Below, one piece after another: positions 9,263 through 17,953 of a DNA stretch of 64,000 nt. The position numbers and the translations under genes were made by a program. Numbering within the stretch: position 1 is the stretch's first letter; each line of letters starts with the position of its first letter. The notes under the pieces were generated by a model that worked only from the letters and a program-made list of their open reading frames with translations, had not been told where the DNA came from and ran no database searches. Source of the stretch: Candidatus Dadabacteria bacterium. Its GTDB lineage: Bacteria; Desulfobacterota_D; UBA1144; Nemesobacterales; Nemesobacteraceae. The stretch spans positions 268,508 through 332,507 of the forward strand of contig OX638332.1 of the NCBI GenBank assembly GCA_951812735.1, written 5' to 3'.

Positions 9263-10054
9263 CTACCATTTATCTCTGAGTTTTCTTAACTTTATGAAAA
9301 GCGCCATCGGATCATTCTCCAAAGACGGATCTTTTTCCCTGAGCGCGTCCAGGAGAAGCGGGTCACCCGTTCTCATAAAGGGGTTATAAGTCCTTTCCTC
9401 CCCAAGGGTTGAACGGGGAAACTTATCTTCGGAGACTTCCTGCAGCTTTTTCTTCGCGTCTTCGTTCTCCGGGGTAAGTTCAAGAGCGAACTTCAGGTTG
9501 GTTTCCGCGTAGTCGTGGCCGCAGAACATCTTGAGTTCACCAGGAAGACTGGAAAGTCTAAAGGCAAAAGTCTCGTACAGATCTTCGACTTTTCCTCTGA
9601 ACTTCACGTTCCCGCATCCTGAGACAAATACCGTATCGCCAAGAAAAATATTGTCACCGATTATAAGAGATATATGTTCCGGGCAGTGTCCCGGAGTATG
9701 AATCACCTGAAGCCGCTGGTTTCCGAAGTCTATCTCGTCTCCCTCCTCTATGCCTTCGCTCCTTGGGGAAACATAGTCAAGTGCTGTCTTATGAATAAGT
9801 ATCTTCGAGGAGAGGAAAACTTTCGTTATAGGGTTGTTTCCGTTAATGTGGTCGGGGTGCGCGTGGGTGTTCAGCACATACTTAACCCTGTAGTCCCTCT
9901 TTCTTACGATCTTGAGAAGAGTAATCGGATCAAGCGGGTCTATTACCACGCATTCCCCCGTTTCCTCGCAGGCCACCAAGTAATTGTAGTTGCTGTCGCT
10001 CTCGCTGACCTTGAACCCATGTATTGAGAATCCGCCCTCGCTAAGTACGTCCAT
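9263..10054 (-). CDS. Metallo-beta-lactamase-fold hydrolase, glyoxalase II-like
   Basis: The protein is a 263-residue thioesterase-type hydrolase. The binuclear metal motif is THAHPDHINGN; further metal ligands sit in HTPGHCPEH, FLGDTVF and CGHDY. The C-terminal helical part with ERTYNPFMR matches the substrate-binding tail of hydroxyacylglutathione hydrolase, so hydrolysis of S-lactoylglutathione or a related thioester is likely. A persulfide dioxygenase is less likely given that tail. The start at 10054 is chosen because AAGGAGG stands 6 bases upstream. The frame extends to 10111 without a better site. metH lies 81 bases downstream. Confidence 0.88.
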   Translation of the reverse strand: MDVLSEGGFSIHGFKVSESDSNYNYLVACEETGECVVIDPLDPITLLKIVRKRDYRVKYVLNTHAHPDHINGNNPITKVFLSSKILIHKTALDYVSPRSEGIEEGDEIDFGNQRLQVIHTPGHCPEHISLIIGDNIFLGDTVFVSGCGNVKFRGKVEDLYETFAFRLSSLPGELKMFCGHDYAETNLKFALELTPENEDAKKKLQEVSEDKFPRSTLGEERTYNPFMRTGDPLLLDALREKDPSLENDPMALFIKLRKLRDKW

Positions 10055-10179
10055 CTGCGCCTCCTTTTTGCGTGAAAGTCTACCTGAAGCCATATTGCGG
10101 ATAAAAAACACAGACGTGCAGCATAGGTGAACCGGGCAAAAGTCTCCCTAATACTCGTCGTGTGAGTCGTGGAATTTCT

Positions 10180-10207
10180 TTGACATCAAAAGCCTTTAGG
10201 GTAGTTT
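10180..10207 (+). promoter_or_regulatory. Candidate promoter for thrC
   Basis: TTGACA (10180-10185) is followed after 16 bases by TAGTTT (10202-10207). The -35 is perfect and the -10 is weak. The leader to the thrC ATG would be about 25 bases. Confidence 0.35.
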
Positions 10208-10238
10208 TTACTCCCGATTGAGTTTTTTTGGAGGCACT

Positions 10239-11477
10239 ATGGGTTTCGTAGAATCTCTTAAATGCAAAGAATGCGGTGAGCTTTATCCCAAAGAACCGAA
10301 GCATGTCTGTGAGATGTGTTTTGGTCCTCTTGAAGCCGTATATAACTACGACGAGATAAAAAAACATATCTCAAGGGAGAAAATAGCCTCCCGTCCGCAG
10401 AACATATGGAGATACAAGGAGCTTCTCCCCCTTGACTCAGAACCCACTCTCGGAACCCAGGTAGGGTACACCCCGCTTGTTCGAGCAAGAAACCTGGCCG
10501 AGGCGCTTGGGGTCTCGGAAATCTACGTGAAAAACGACGCGGTCTGCTACCCCACCCTTTCTTTTAAGGACAGGGTAGTGTCAGTAGCACTCTCAAAAGC
10601 AAGGGAGTTCGGATTCGAAACTACCGGCTGCGCATCCACGGGAAACCTGGCAAACGCGGTATCCGCGATTTCCGCTTCCGGGAATCTGAAAAGCTATATA
10701 CTGATTCCCCACGACCTTGAACAGTCAAAAATACTCAACACCATAGTCTACGGAGCAAATCTCATAGGCGTAAAAGGCACTTACGACGAAGTCAACAGGC
10801 TCTGCAGCGAGATCGCCGACAAATACAACTGGGCTTTTGTGAACATAAACATGAGGCCATACTATTCCGAAGGTTCGAAATCATATGCATTTGAAGTTAT
10901 GGAACAACTCGGATGGAAAGCCCCCAAGCACATAGTGATTCCGATGGCAAGCGGTTCTCTTCTCACCAAGGTCTGGAAAGCCATAAAGGAATTTGAACTG
11001 CTTGGGATCGTGGAACCTCAGGGTTCAAGAATATACGGCGCCCAGGCAACTGGATGTTCACCCATATCGACCGCGTTTAAAAACGACTGGGAGACGTACA
11101 AGCCGGTAGAAAAACCGGACACTATAGCGAAATCCCTCGCTATTGGGAATCCGGCCGACGGATACTACGCAATGAATATAATAAGGGATAGCGGCGGAGT
11201 GGCAGAAAGCGTAAGCGATGCGGAAATAGTGGAAGCGATAGAACTTCTTGCGAGAACCGAAGGTATTTACACGGAGACCGCAGGCGGAGTAACGCTTGGA
11301 GTAACGAAAAAGCTCATAGAAGAGGGAAAGATTCCCCGCGATGAGCCAATCGTGGTATCAATAACCGGCAACGGTCTTAAAACTCAGGACGCCGTCGAGG
11401 GAAGCCTCGGAAGACCCGCGCTGATAGGTCCTACTCTTGAAGACTTTGAAGAATTCTACAGCAGTAAAAAACTCTAG
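10239..11477 (+). CDS. thrC: Threonine synthase (class with N-terminal zinc ribbon)
   Basis: Converts O-phosphohomoserine to threonine with PLP. The 412-residue protein begins with a small zinc ribbon (Cys9-x2-Cys12 ... Cys24-x2-Cys27). The PLP lysine follows in PTLSFKDRV (Lys110), and the glycine/serine phosphate-binding regions (STGNLANAV, ASGSLL, TGNGLKT) complete the fold-type II core. ATG at 10239 is used because GGAGG lies just ahead; the frame is open from 10218. It is followed 79 bases later by a ubiquitin-like sulfur carrier gene. That pairing leaves open a related beta/gamma-replacement reaction, but threonine synthase is the default call. Confidence 0.9.
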   Translation: MGFVESLKCKECGELYPKEPKHVCEMCFGPLEAVYNYDEIKKHISREKIASRPQNIWRYKELLPLDSEPTLGTQVGYTPLVRARNLAEALGVSEIYVKNDAVCYPTLSFKDRVVSVALSKAREFGFETTGCASTGNLANAVSAISASGNLKSYILIPHDLEQSKILNTIVYGANLIGVKGTYDEVNRLCSEIADKYNWAFVNINMRPYYSEGSKSYAFEVMEQLGWKAPKHIVIPMASGSLLTKVWKAIKEFELLGIVEPQGSRIYGAQATGCSPISTAFKNDWETYKPVEKPDTIAKSLAIGNPADGYYAMNIIRDSGGVAESVSDAEIVEAIELLARTEGIYTETAGGVTLGVTKKLIEEGKIPRDEPIVVSITGNGLKTQDAVEGSLGRPALIGPTLEDFEEFYSSKKL

Positions 11478-11556
11478 CGTTAGGTGTTATAGTCTTTTTG
11501 TATGCGGTAGGTAGAAACAAAATTCGGATAAACAAAGAGAAAAACGGGAGAAAAAC

Positions 11557-11829
11557 ATGGTATCGGTAAGAATTCCAACCCCTCTTAGGAAACTCTCGGG
11601 AGACAGAGACGAGCTTGACATAGAAGCATCCACGGTCTCAGTCCTCATAGAAGAGCTTGAGAATGAGTGTCCGGGCATTAAAAACCGTCTCTGTGATGAG
11701 AGCGGAAAGGTAAGGAGATTCATAAATCTCTACGTGAACAACGAGGACATAAGGTTTCTTGAAGGAGTGGACACGAAACTCAACGACGGGGACGTCGTAT
11801 CAATCATTCCGGCAATAGCCGGAGGATGA
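11557..11829 (+). CDS. MoaD/ThiS/CysO-family ubiquitin-like sulfur carrier
   Basis: A 90-residue beta-grasp protein ending in the diagnostic Gly-Gly (PAIAGG). An E1-like enzyme would convert that C-terminus to a thiocarboxylate. The N-terminal strands [14 protein letters not shown] and the [11 protein letters not shown] turn resemble CysO and MoaD-like proteins of amino-acid sulfur pathways rather than canonical MoaD. A GGGAG SD sequence precedes the ATG. It follows thrC on the same strand; no molybdopterin or thiamine gene is near. The role is therefore more likely sulfur delivery to an amino acid than cofactor synthesis (inference). Confidence 0.85.
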   Translation: MVSVRIPTPLRKLSGDRDELDIEASTVSVLIEELENECPGIKNRLCDESGKVRRFINLYVNNEDIRFLEGVDTKLNDGDVVSIIPAIAGG

Positions 11830-11879
11830 ACCGAGTATATCCAACAAGGACTCTATATGTCTTAGATGGCACTTTGGGT

Positions 11880-12959
11880 TTAGTGGATTAACTCTTTTAT
11901 TTTATTGAAGTATTTCTCGATCAAAGGTTCTTTTTTTCCGTTGTAGCTTCCGGCAAATTCCATTAAAGCTTCTCTTTGCTTCTTGGTGAGTTTTTGCGGT
12001 ATCACCACCTTCACCACAACGTACTGGTCACCGAGGCTTCCAGACTCCACGTTCACAAGTCCCTTTCCTCTAAGCCTGAAAGTCTGTCCCGGCTGCGTTC
12101 CGGCAGGAATTTTCATCTTGTTGGTGCCCTTTAGAATCGGAACGTCAACCTCATCCCCAAGAGCCGCCTGAGTAAAACTTATCGGAAACTCGCACACGAT
12201 GTCGTTTCCGTCTCGTCTGAAAATAGGGTGTTCCTTCACGCCTACTTGTATATACAAATCTCCTGGAGGGCCCCCCTGAGGTCCAGGTTCCCCTTCCCCC
12301 CTTATCACAAGCCTCATTCCGCTTGAAATACCAGCAGGTATGTTGACCTTTACCGCTTTTTCGGTGTGTAAAAGCCCGGAACCTCTGCAGCTTTTGCAGG
12401 GGTTTGTTATGATCTTTCCGCTTCCTCCGCAGGAAGGACAACCTTGGCTTATCGAAAACGGTCCCTGCGAAAAAGCAACCGATCCCCTGCCCCCGCAGCG
12501 GTCACAGATCGACTCTCCTCCCACCTCGGCTCCGGAACCGGAACAATCATCGCAGAGTTTTCTTTTTCTGACTTTTACCTCTTTTTGTGTACCAAACGCG
12601 GCTTCATCAAAATCCACTTCAAGGTTATACTGCAGATTCTGCCCTTGGCGGGCTCTGCTCCTGCCCATTCCTCCCGTGAAAACATCATCGAAAAGATCGC
12701 CGAAAATATCACCGAACCCGGAGAAACCGCCCATGCCGTCGCCTGACATGTGACCGAAACTGTCATAACGGGCCCTTTTGTCCGTATCGTTAAGCACTTG
12801 GTAGGCCTCGTTTATCTCCTTGAACTTCTCTTCAGCGTTATCATCGTCGGGGTTTCGGTCCGGATGATACTTGAAGGCAAGATCCTTGTAGGAACTTTTT
12901 ATATCTTCGGGTGAAGCGTTTCTCTCAACGCCAAGTATTTCGTAGTAGTCTTTAGCCAT
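11880..12959 (-). CDS. dnaJ: Chaperone protein DnaJ
   Basis: The Hsp40 co-chaperone stimulates DnaK ATPase and delivers unfolded clients. Domains in order: J domain with HPD at 32-34, Gly/Phe-rich linker (~70-105), four CxxCxGxG zinc repeats ([32 protein letters not shown]) and the two client-binding beta domains, followed by an [13 protein letters not shown] dimerisation end. At 359 residues it is typical. No SD sequence is seen before the ATG. It is third in hrcA-grpE-dnaJ; dnaK is not in the window. Confidence 0.97.
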   Translation of the reverse strand: MAKDYYEILGVERNASPEDIKSSYKDLAFKYHPDRNPDDDNAEEKFKEINEAYQVLNDTDKRARYDSFGHMSGDGMGGFSGFGDIFGDLFDDVFTGGMGRSRARQGQNLQYNLEVDFDEAAFGTQKEVKVRKRKLCDDCSGSGAEVGGESICDRCGGRGSVAFSQGPFSISQGCPSCGGSGKIITNPCKSCRGSGLLHTEKAVKVNIPAGISSGMRLVIRGEGEPGPQGGPPGDLYIQVGVKEHPIFRRDGNDIVCEFPISFTQAALGDEVDVPILKGTNKMKIPAGTQPGQTFRLRGKGLVNVESGSLGDQYVVVKVVIPQKLTKKQREALMEFAGSYNGKKEPLIEKYFNKIKELIH

Positions 12960-12985
12960 TTGGGAATTGGTGGACGGGTTTTTCG

Positions 12986-13585
12986 TCAGTCTTTTTCTTC
13001 AGAATCTTCCTCAGGGGCTTTTTCGGGGCCTTGAGACACAGATACCATTGAGGGCCTCAGCAGTCTTCCGTTAATAAGATAGCCCTTCTGGGCTTCTGAG
13101 ATTATAGTTCCGCTCTCATAAGTTTCCGAGTGTTCCTTGTAAACAGCTTCGTGGTAGTTGGGATCAAAGCTGGTTCCTTTGCTTGAGTCTATCGCGGTAA
13201 CGCCGAAATTCTCAAGACCCGCAAGAAATTGCGCGTGAACAAGTTTTATCCCGTCAAGGAAAGCCACAAAATCCGTTTTTTCACCGTGCGATTCTTCAGA
13301 AAGTTCAATAGCTCTTTCAATGTTGTCAAGAACGAAAAGCAGTTCCTTTAACTTCTGCGCGTTTCCGAAATCACGTATTTCCTGCTTTTCCCTCGCAAGC
13401 CTTTTTTTGTAGTTATCAAAGTCCGCCGCAAGCCTTAAATATTTCTCCCTGAGAGTTTCAAGCTCCGCGGAGACATCTTCTTCGGTTTCTTCCTGTTCTT
13501 GAGCCTCATCAAGCTCAGGTTCTTGCGGATCTTCCACACCGTCTTCTTTGTTTTCTTCAATGTCCGCGATTGTGTTCTCACTCAT
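12986..13585 (-). CDS. grpE: Nucleotide exchange factor GrpE
   Basis: Releases ADP from DnaK. The 199-residue protein has a very acidic disordered N-terminus (~1-40), a long coiled coil ([20 protein letters not shown] region, ~40-100) and the C-terminal beta domain containing [15 protein letters not shown] and [14 protein letters not shown]. Its ATG overlaps the hrcA stop by four bases (ATGA), so translation is probably coupled. The C-terminal tail is again acidic (EDSEEKD). Confidence 0.95.
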   Translation of the reverse strand: MSENTIADIEENKEDGVEDPQEPELDEAQEQEETEEDVSAELETLREKYLRLAADFDNYKKRLAREKQEIRDFGNAQKLKELLFVLDNIERAIELSEESHGEKTDFVAFLDGIKLVHAQFLAGLENFGVTAIDSSKGTSFDPNYHEAVYKEHSETYESGTIISEAQKGYLINGRLLRPSMVSVSQGPEKAPEEDSEEKD

Positions 13586-14616
13586 TCCGTAATTTCTCCG
13601 TTAACCCTTTTTGTGACCATTTTCGCCGTGTAGTTCACAAGCGGGATGATTTTTGAATAGTTCATTCGCGTGGGACCAAACACACCCAGGCTTCCATAGC
13701 TGTTTCCCTTGTAGTAAGGTGCCGCGACGAGACTGAAGCCGCGAGGCATTCCTTTTTCTGACCCTATAAAGACCTTTGAGCGGCCATCTTTTACAACCGA
13801 TTTCAGAAGGCTGGAGAGAAATTCCTGATCCTCAAGTATCTCGATTATAGTCTTATAGAGACCAGAGTCTCCAAGACTCAAAGACTCAATAACTGAAGCC
13901 TTTCCCTCTACGAATATCCCCACTTTTCTTTCCCTCTCAAAGAGTTCGCTGCTTATCCTTAGCACTTTCTCAAGGATTTCGTTATATTCGGTAGTGGTTC
14001 TCTTTATTTTCTCGAGCACCACCTTGCGTACCTGCTCAATCGTAAGACCCAGAATCAGTCGATTGAGGTAACCCCCTATCCTCTCTACCTGAGAATCCCG
14101 AATGGGTTTGGCAAGTCTGATATAGGTTTTTTCCGTAAGTCCACCCTCAAACACCAAGAACATGAGACATTCCTTCTCCCCCATCTTAAGAAGCTTCGCG
14201 GACTTAACCCTGAGGGTATTTCTCTGGGGAAGCATCGCCAGGCCCGCAAGCTTCGTAAAGTCGGAAAGTATTGAATTCGTGGCGCTTACCACGTGATCAA
14301 GCGTACCGTCAATCCCCTCATATTTGTTCTCAAGAACTCTTAAGCCGGAATCCTGTGAGCTTTCCACATGGAGAATGTTCTCCACGTAATAATTCATTCC
14401 TTTCTCCGTCGGGAACCTTCCCGAAGAAATGTGACTCTGGGCGAGAAAACCCGCTTCCATAAGTGAATTAAGCTCCTGGCGGACCGTGGCCGGAGACCAT
14501 TTTATATCGTATTTCGATATAAGGGTCGAAGAACCTATGGGGTTTCCGGTCTCAATGAAATGATCTACTACAAAAGCCAGAAAAGCCTTGTTTCTTGGAG
14601 AGATTGGCTGTGTCAT
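13582..14616 (-). CDS. hrcA: Heat-inducible transcription repressor HrcA
   Basis: A 344-residue repressor that in other bacteria binds CIRCE elements and responds to GroE. The N-terminal winged helix spans ~1-75 (SPATVRQELNSLMEAGFL), followed by the GAF-like and dimerisation parts. The C-terminal region has the family sequence GPTRMNYSKIIPLVNYTAKMV. It heads hrcA-grpE-dnaJ. The promoter places the RNA start about four bases before the ATG, so the message is nearly leaderless. I found no CIRCE inverted repeat in the hrcA-lpd intergenic region. Confidence 0.95.
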   Translation of the reverse strand: MTQPISPRNKAFLAFVVDHFIETGNPIGSSTLISKYDIKWSPATVRQELNSLMEAGFLAQSHISSGRFPTEKGMNYYVENILHVESSQDSGLRVLENKYEGIDGTLDHVVSATNSILSDFTKLAGLAMLPQRNTLRVKSAKLLKMGEKECLMFLVFEGGLTEKTYIRLAKPIRDSQVERIGGYLNRLILGLTIEQVRKVVLEKIKRTTTEYNEILEKVLRISSELFERERKVGIFVEGKASVIESLSLGDSGLYKTIIEILEDQEFLSSLLKSVVKDGRSKVFIGSEKGMPRGFSLVAAPYYKGNSYGSLGVFGPTRMNYSKIIPLVNYTAKMVTKRVNGEITE

Positions 14617-14626
14617 CTATTTCTGA

Positions 14627-14655
14627 AATATAATTTCCGCCTCCTATATTGTCAA
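14627..14655 (-). promoter_or_regulatory. Strong promoter for hrcA-grpE-dnaJ, near-leaderless
   Basis: On the minus strand a perfect TTGACA (14655-14650), a 17-base spacer and TATATT (14632-14627). Counting from the -10 puts +1 near 14620, about four bases before the ATG at 14616. The GGAGG in the spacer lies upstream of the predicted start and so cannot serve as an SD. Confidence 0.65.
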
Positions 14656-14730
14656 CGGGGTTAAAGGTAAATTCTATGCCTGCCAAACTACCATACACAA
14701 TGTCAAATCAACCAGTTTCGATAATTAAGC

Positions 14731-14752
14731 GGAATTGTCGGAATACAACTCC
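14731..14752. repeat. Imperfect inverted repeat between hrcA and lpd
   Basis: GGAATTGT (14731-14738) and ACAACTCC (14745-14752) are complementary at 7 of 8 positions with a six-base centre. It lies between the two divergent promoters and could be a regulator site. It does not match CIRCE. Confidence 0.35.
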
Positions 14753-14805
14753 GGTAATTCACGTAAATTGCAGGATAATGCTCTTATTTTAAATTGAAAC
14801 AATCT

Positions 14806-14833
14806 TTGACGATACGTCGATTATAAATATAAT
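14806..14833 (+). promoter_or_regulatory. Strong promoter for lpd, near-leaderless
   Basis: TTGACG (14806-14811), a 16-base spacer and a perfect TATAAT (14828-14833). The predicted +1 is near 14840, three bases before the lpd ATG at 14843. There is no SD sequence, consistent with leaderless translation. Confidence 0.65.
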
Positions 14834-14842
14834 TACCCCGAA

Positions 14843-16273
14843 ATGGAAAAATTTGACCTCACAGTTATAGGATCCGGTCCCGGGGGATACATATCGGCAA
14901 TAAGGGCCGCGCAGATGGGGATGAAAGTTGCCGTCGTGGAACGGGACAAGCCAGGTGGAGTATGCCTTAACTGGGGATGCATACCTTCAAAGGCAATTCT
15001 TAAGTGCGCCGAGATGTACTCGCATTTCCTTGACTCAGAGAGTTACGGAATTACGCACAAGGGGCTTTCCTTTGATTATTCGGAAGTAATAAAAAAAAGC
15101 AGAAAAGCCTCATCTTCCCTAAACAGAGGTGTAGAGGGACTTTTCAAGAAAAACAGTATCACCCTTATAAGCGGCACTGGAAGACTTACGTCAAAGCACG
15201 GAATTTCCGTTATCGGAAAGCAGTCACGGGACATAGAGAGCGAGAGAATACTTCTTGCCACCGGTTCTGTACCGAGAACGCTTCCCGGCCTCAAAGTCGA
15301 CGGAAAAGTGGTAATGACCAGTGACGAGGCGATAATGCACCCCGAGGTTCCCCGTTCCGTCGTAATAATAGGCGGGGGATACATAGGAATGGAGTTTGCC
15401 TATGTCTATAACTCTTTCGGCAGCAAGGTGACCATAGTGGAAATGGAAAAACAGATCCTGCCGGGAGCTGATGAGGAAATAGCAAAAGAGGCAAAGAAAA
15501 TATTCACGAAGCAGGGAATGGCCATTCTCAACGAGACTGTGTACAAATCCCTTAAGAAAACCTCACGTTCCGCAACTGTAACGGTGGAGAGCGCAGTCTC
15601 GGGTGAACAGACCACCCTGAAGGCGGACATGGTTCTGGTGTCGGTTGGAAGAAGGGCCATCGCAAACGCGGCGCCGACTTCTTTTGCCTTCTACGAGACG
15701 GGCGACAGCATGGGCCTTGAAGACGTGGGCGTTGAGCTTGATGAAAGAGGATTTATAAAGACAGACGAGGACTACATGACCACATGCGCCAACATTTACG
15801 CTATCGGAGACGTTATCGGAGGTCCCATGCTCGCGCACAAGGCTTCTGAGGAAGGAGTCGTCGCGGTTGAGCGGATGAAGGGAATGAACTCTAAAGTGCA
15901 TTACGACTCTATTCCCGGCTGCGTTTACTGTCAGCCGGAAGTAGCAATGATCGGTCTTACGGAGAAACAGGCAAAAGACCAGGGTTACAATGTTGATATA
16001 GGAAAATTTCCTTTCAGGGCCGTTGGAAAGGCGGTTGCGGTCGGAGAAACAGACGGTTTTGTGAAAATGATTTTTGACTCAAAAACAAAAGAACTTCTCG
16101 GAAGCCATATAATAGGCCACGGAGCGACCGAGATGATCGCAGAAATCGGAGTGGCAAAAACCCTAGAGACAACCCCCTATGAAATAGCCACTACCCAGCA
16201 CGCCCACCCCACTCTCTCTGAAGCCGTAATGGAAGCAGCCCTTGACGCGCTTGGAAGGGTAAGGAACTTCTGA
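14843..16273 (+). CDS. lpdA: Dihydrolipoyl dehydrogenase (E3)
   Basis: The FAD flavoprotein reoxidises lipoyl groups of 2-oxoacid dehydrogenases and the glycine cleavage system. It has the N-terminal FAD motif GSGPGGYISA, the redox-active disulfide GGVCLNWGCIPSK (Cys41 and Cys46), the NAD-binding GGGYIGMEFA, the second FAD motif IYAIGDVIGGPMLAHKA and the C-terminal base motif HAHPTLSEA. At 476 residues it is full length. lipB follows 27 bases later, so lipoate attachment and use are linked. The E1 and E2 subunits are not in the window. Confidence 0.96.
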   Translation: MEKFDLTVIGSGPGGYISAIRAAQMGMKVAVVERDKPGGVCLNWGCIPSKAILKCAEMYSHFLDSESYGITHKGLSFDYSEVIKKSRKASSSLNRGVEGLFKKNSITLISGTGRLTSKHGISVIGKQSRDIESERILLATGSVPRTLPGLKVDGKVVMTSDEAIMHPEVPRSVVIIGGGYIGMEFAYVYNSFGSKVTIVEMEKQILPGADEEIAKEAKKIFTKQGMAILNETVYKSLKKTSRSATVTVESAVSGEQTTLKADMVLVSVGRRAIANAAPTSFAFYETGDSMGLEDVGVELDERGFIKTDEDYMTTCANIYAIGDVIGGPMLAHKASEEGVVAVERMKGMNSKVHYDSIPGCVYCQPEVAMIGLTEKQAKDQGYNVDIGKFPFRAVGKAVAVGETDGFVKMIFDSKTKELLGSHIIGHGATEMIAEIGVAKTLETTPYEIATTQHAHPTLSEAVMEAALDALGRVRNF

Positions 16274-16300
16274 GGTACAAAACATCTTGTCACTGCCCCA

Positions 16301-16978
16301 ATGAGTACCCTGGACATATACGAACTCGGGACGGTTCCCTACAAAAAAGCACTTGAGTATCAGGAAAATCTTCTCGCAAGAAGGATCGCAGAAGAAATAC
16401 CGGACTCCCTTATTCTGCTCGAACACCCGCCGACTATCACCACTGGAAGGAAAGGAAACACCGGAAACCTGCTTGTGAGAAAGGAATATCTTGAAAAACA
16501 CGGGATTTCCTTCATACATGCATCCAGGGGAGGAGACATAACCTTTCATGGTCCGGGACAGATCGTCGGCTATCCCATACTGAATCTCAAAAATCACGAG
16601 ATGGACATTAGAAAGCACCTGAGAAATATTGAAGAAGTAATCATCCGGACGCTTGGCGACTTTGGAATCGAGGGCAGAAGAATAGATGGAGTCACAGGAG
16701 TCTGGGTAAAAAGAAGCAAGATAGCCTCTATAGGAATAGCCATCAGAAAGTGGGTTACCTACCATGGGTTTGCCCTTAACGTCAGCACGAATCTTGATTA
16801 TTTCGAGCTGATACTCTCCTGCGGAATAACGGACGTGAGAATAACGTCTATCGGAAGCTGGCTTGGAAACGAAGAGAATGTTAGAATGGACGACGTCACG
16901 CAGTCCGTAATAAAGAACTTCATGGGTGTCTTCAGTTTCGAAGACTTCATCCTGAGAGACGAAAAAGAGATAAACTAA
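16301..16978 (+). CDS. lipB: Octanoyl-[ACP]:protein N-octanoyltransferase
   Basis: Moves octanoate from acyl carrier protein to lipoyl domains, the first step of de novo lipoylation. The 225-residue protein shows the family signature RGGDITFHGPGQIVGYPI, the IASIGIAIRKWVTYHGFALNV segment containing the active-site lysine, and the catalytic-cysteine region ILSCGITDVRITS. No SD precedes the ATG. It sits between lpdA and a TPR gene on the same strand; lipA is absent from the window. Confidence 0.95.
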   Translation: MSTLDIYELGTVPYKKALEYQENLLARRIAEEIPDSLILLEHPPTITTGRKGNTGNLLVRKEYLEKHGISFIHASRGGDITFHGPGQIVGYPILNLKNHEMDIRKHLRNIEEVIIRTLGDFGIEGRRIDGVTGVWVKRSKIASIGIAIRKWVTYHGFALNVSTNLDYFELILSCGITDVRITSIGSWLGNEENVRMDDVTQSVIKNFMGVFSFEDFILRDEKEIN

Positions 16979-17010
16979 AGATTCTCAGAATCAGGGTCAG
17001 CGGTTAGAAA

Positions 17011-17328
17011 ATGTCAGAAGAAAGAATTCAGAAATTTAAGAGATTACTTGAGAAAAGCCCTTCAAACCCCCTTGTTCACTACAGTCTTGCGAATGAATAC
17101 TTCAAGCTTAACCGGTACGAGGAAGCCATAGAGACGATTAACTCTTACCTCAAACTTAAAGACGACGAAGGTGCCGCTTACAGAATACTTGGCCACTGCT
17201 ATACTGAACTTGGAATGGCGGACAGTGCAAAAGATGCCTATAAAAAAGGCATCCAGGCAGCCTCAAGACACGGGCATCCGGACATGGCCGAGGAATTCAG
17301 CGATTACCTGGAATCCCTGGACATCTAA
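17011..17328 (+). CDS. Small tetratricopeptide-repeat protein
   Basis: A 105-residue soluble protein made of about two and a half TPR units. Residues ~18-50 carry the classic pattern (NPLVHYSLANEYFKLNRYEEAI) and ~52-85 a second unit (AAYRILGHCYTELGMADSAKDAYKKG). No signal peptide or other domain is seen. TPRs bind other proteins; the partner is unknown. It follows lipB by 32 bases and ends 4 bases from the convergent EamA gene. Confidence 0.85.
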   Translation: MSEERIQKFKRLLEKSPSNPLVHYSLANEYFKLNRYEEAIETINSYLKLKDDEGAAYRILGHCYTELGMADSAKDAYKKGIQAASRHGHPDMAEEFSDYLESLDI

Positions 17329-17332
17329 CGCG

Positions 17333-17767
17333 TTATTTCGCAAGCAGGTTCCATTCAATCAGTATGGAGCCGACAACGATAAAAGCGATTCCCGTAATCC
17401 TCATGGGCCCAGGGGCCTCTCCCAGGAAAAGATAAGCGTATATGGCCGTAAACATGGGAAAGGTGGCCACTATAGCGACAATTTTTGACGTATCGGCCAT
17501 CTGAAGAGCCGTGAAATAGAGGAAAAGACCTATCAGCCCTCCGATCAGTCCCGACAAAAGTATCCAGAAAAGCGTCCGGCCGTCGACACTAACGACCTGA
17601 GCAAACCTGCCCGTAGCCAGCACTAAACACACGAGACACAACGAAGTGAAAATAAACCTTATCGTGATTACAGAGAGCGGAGAAGCATCTTTCAGACTCA
17701 GTTTTTCAAAAATCGGGTTAATTCCGAATATCATCGCCACAAGAAAAGCAATCAAGGTAGCTTTCAT
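17333..17767 (-). CDS. Single-domain EamA/DMT-family membrane protein
   Basis: A 144-residue integral membrane protein with about five hydrophobic segments: one EamA unit instead of the usual two. The end of the unit (FLGEAPGPMRITGIAFIVVGSILI) is the typical EamA close, with the conserved Glu-Ala-Pro. Half-size transporters of this superfamily work as dimers. The start at 17767 is set by AAGGAGG six bases upstream; the open frame extends to 17791 with a TTG. Substrate is unknown; small metabolites or drugs are typical for the superfamily. Confidence 0.85.
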   Translation of the reverse strand: MKATLIAFLVAMIFGINPIFEKLSLKDASPLSVITIRFIFTSLCLVCLVLATGRFAQVVSVDGRTLFWILLSGLIGGLIGLFLYFTALQMADTSKIVAIVATFPMFTAIYAYLFLGEAPGPMRITGIAFIVVGSILIEWNLLAK

Positions 17768-17953
17768 AATTATCCTCCTTAAGAGTAACAATACTTCTAC
17801 CAGACAGTAAAAACTCTATCTTTCCGCATATATTAGCAGTTTTCTCAATGTTTTTCAGAACTTAAACTCAGAGATGTAAAGAGGGTTAGCCGTTTCTATA
17901 TCTTTTTAAAACTTGTACGATTCAGTTGAAGCAGGAATCTTTGTCCCAAGCCG

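Noticed and set aside
11830..11879. Terminator between the convergent sulfur carrier and dnaJ genes
   Set aside because: No stable stem could be found in these 50 bases.
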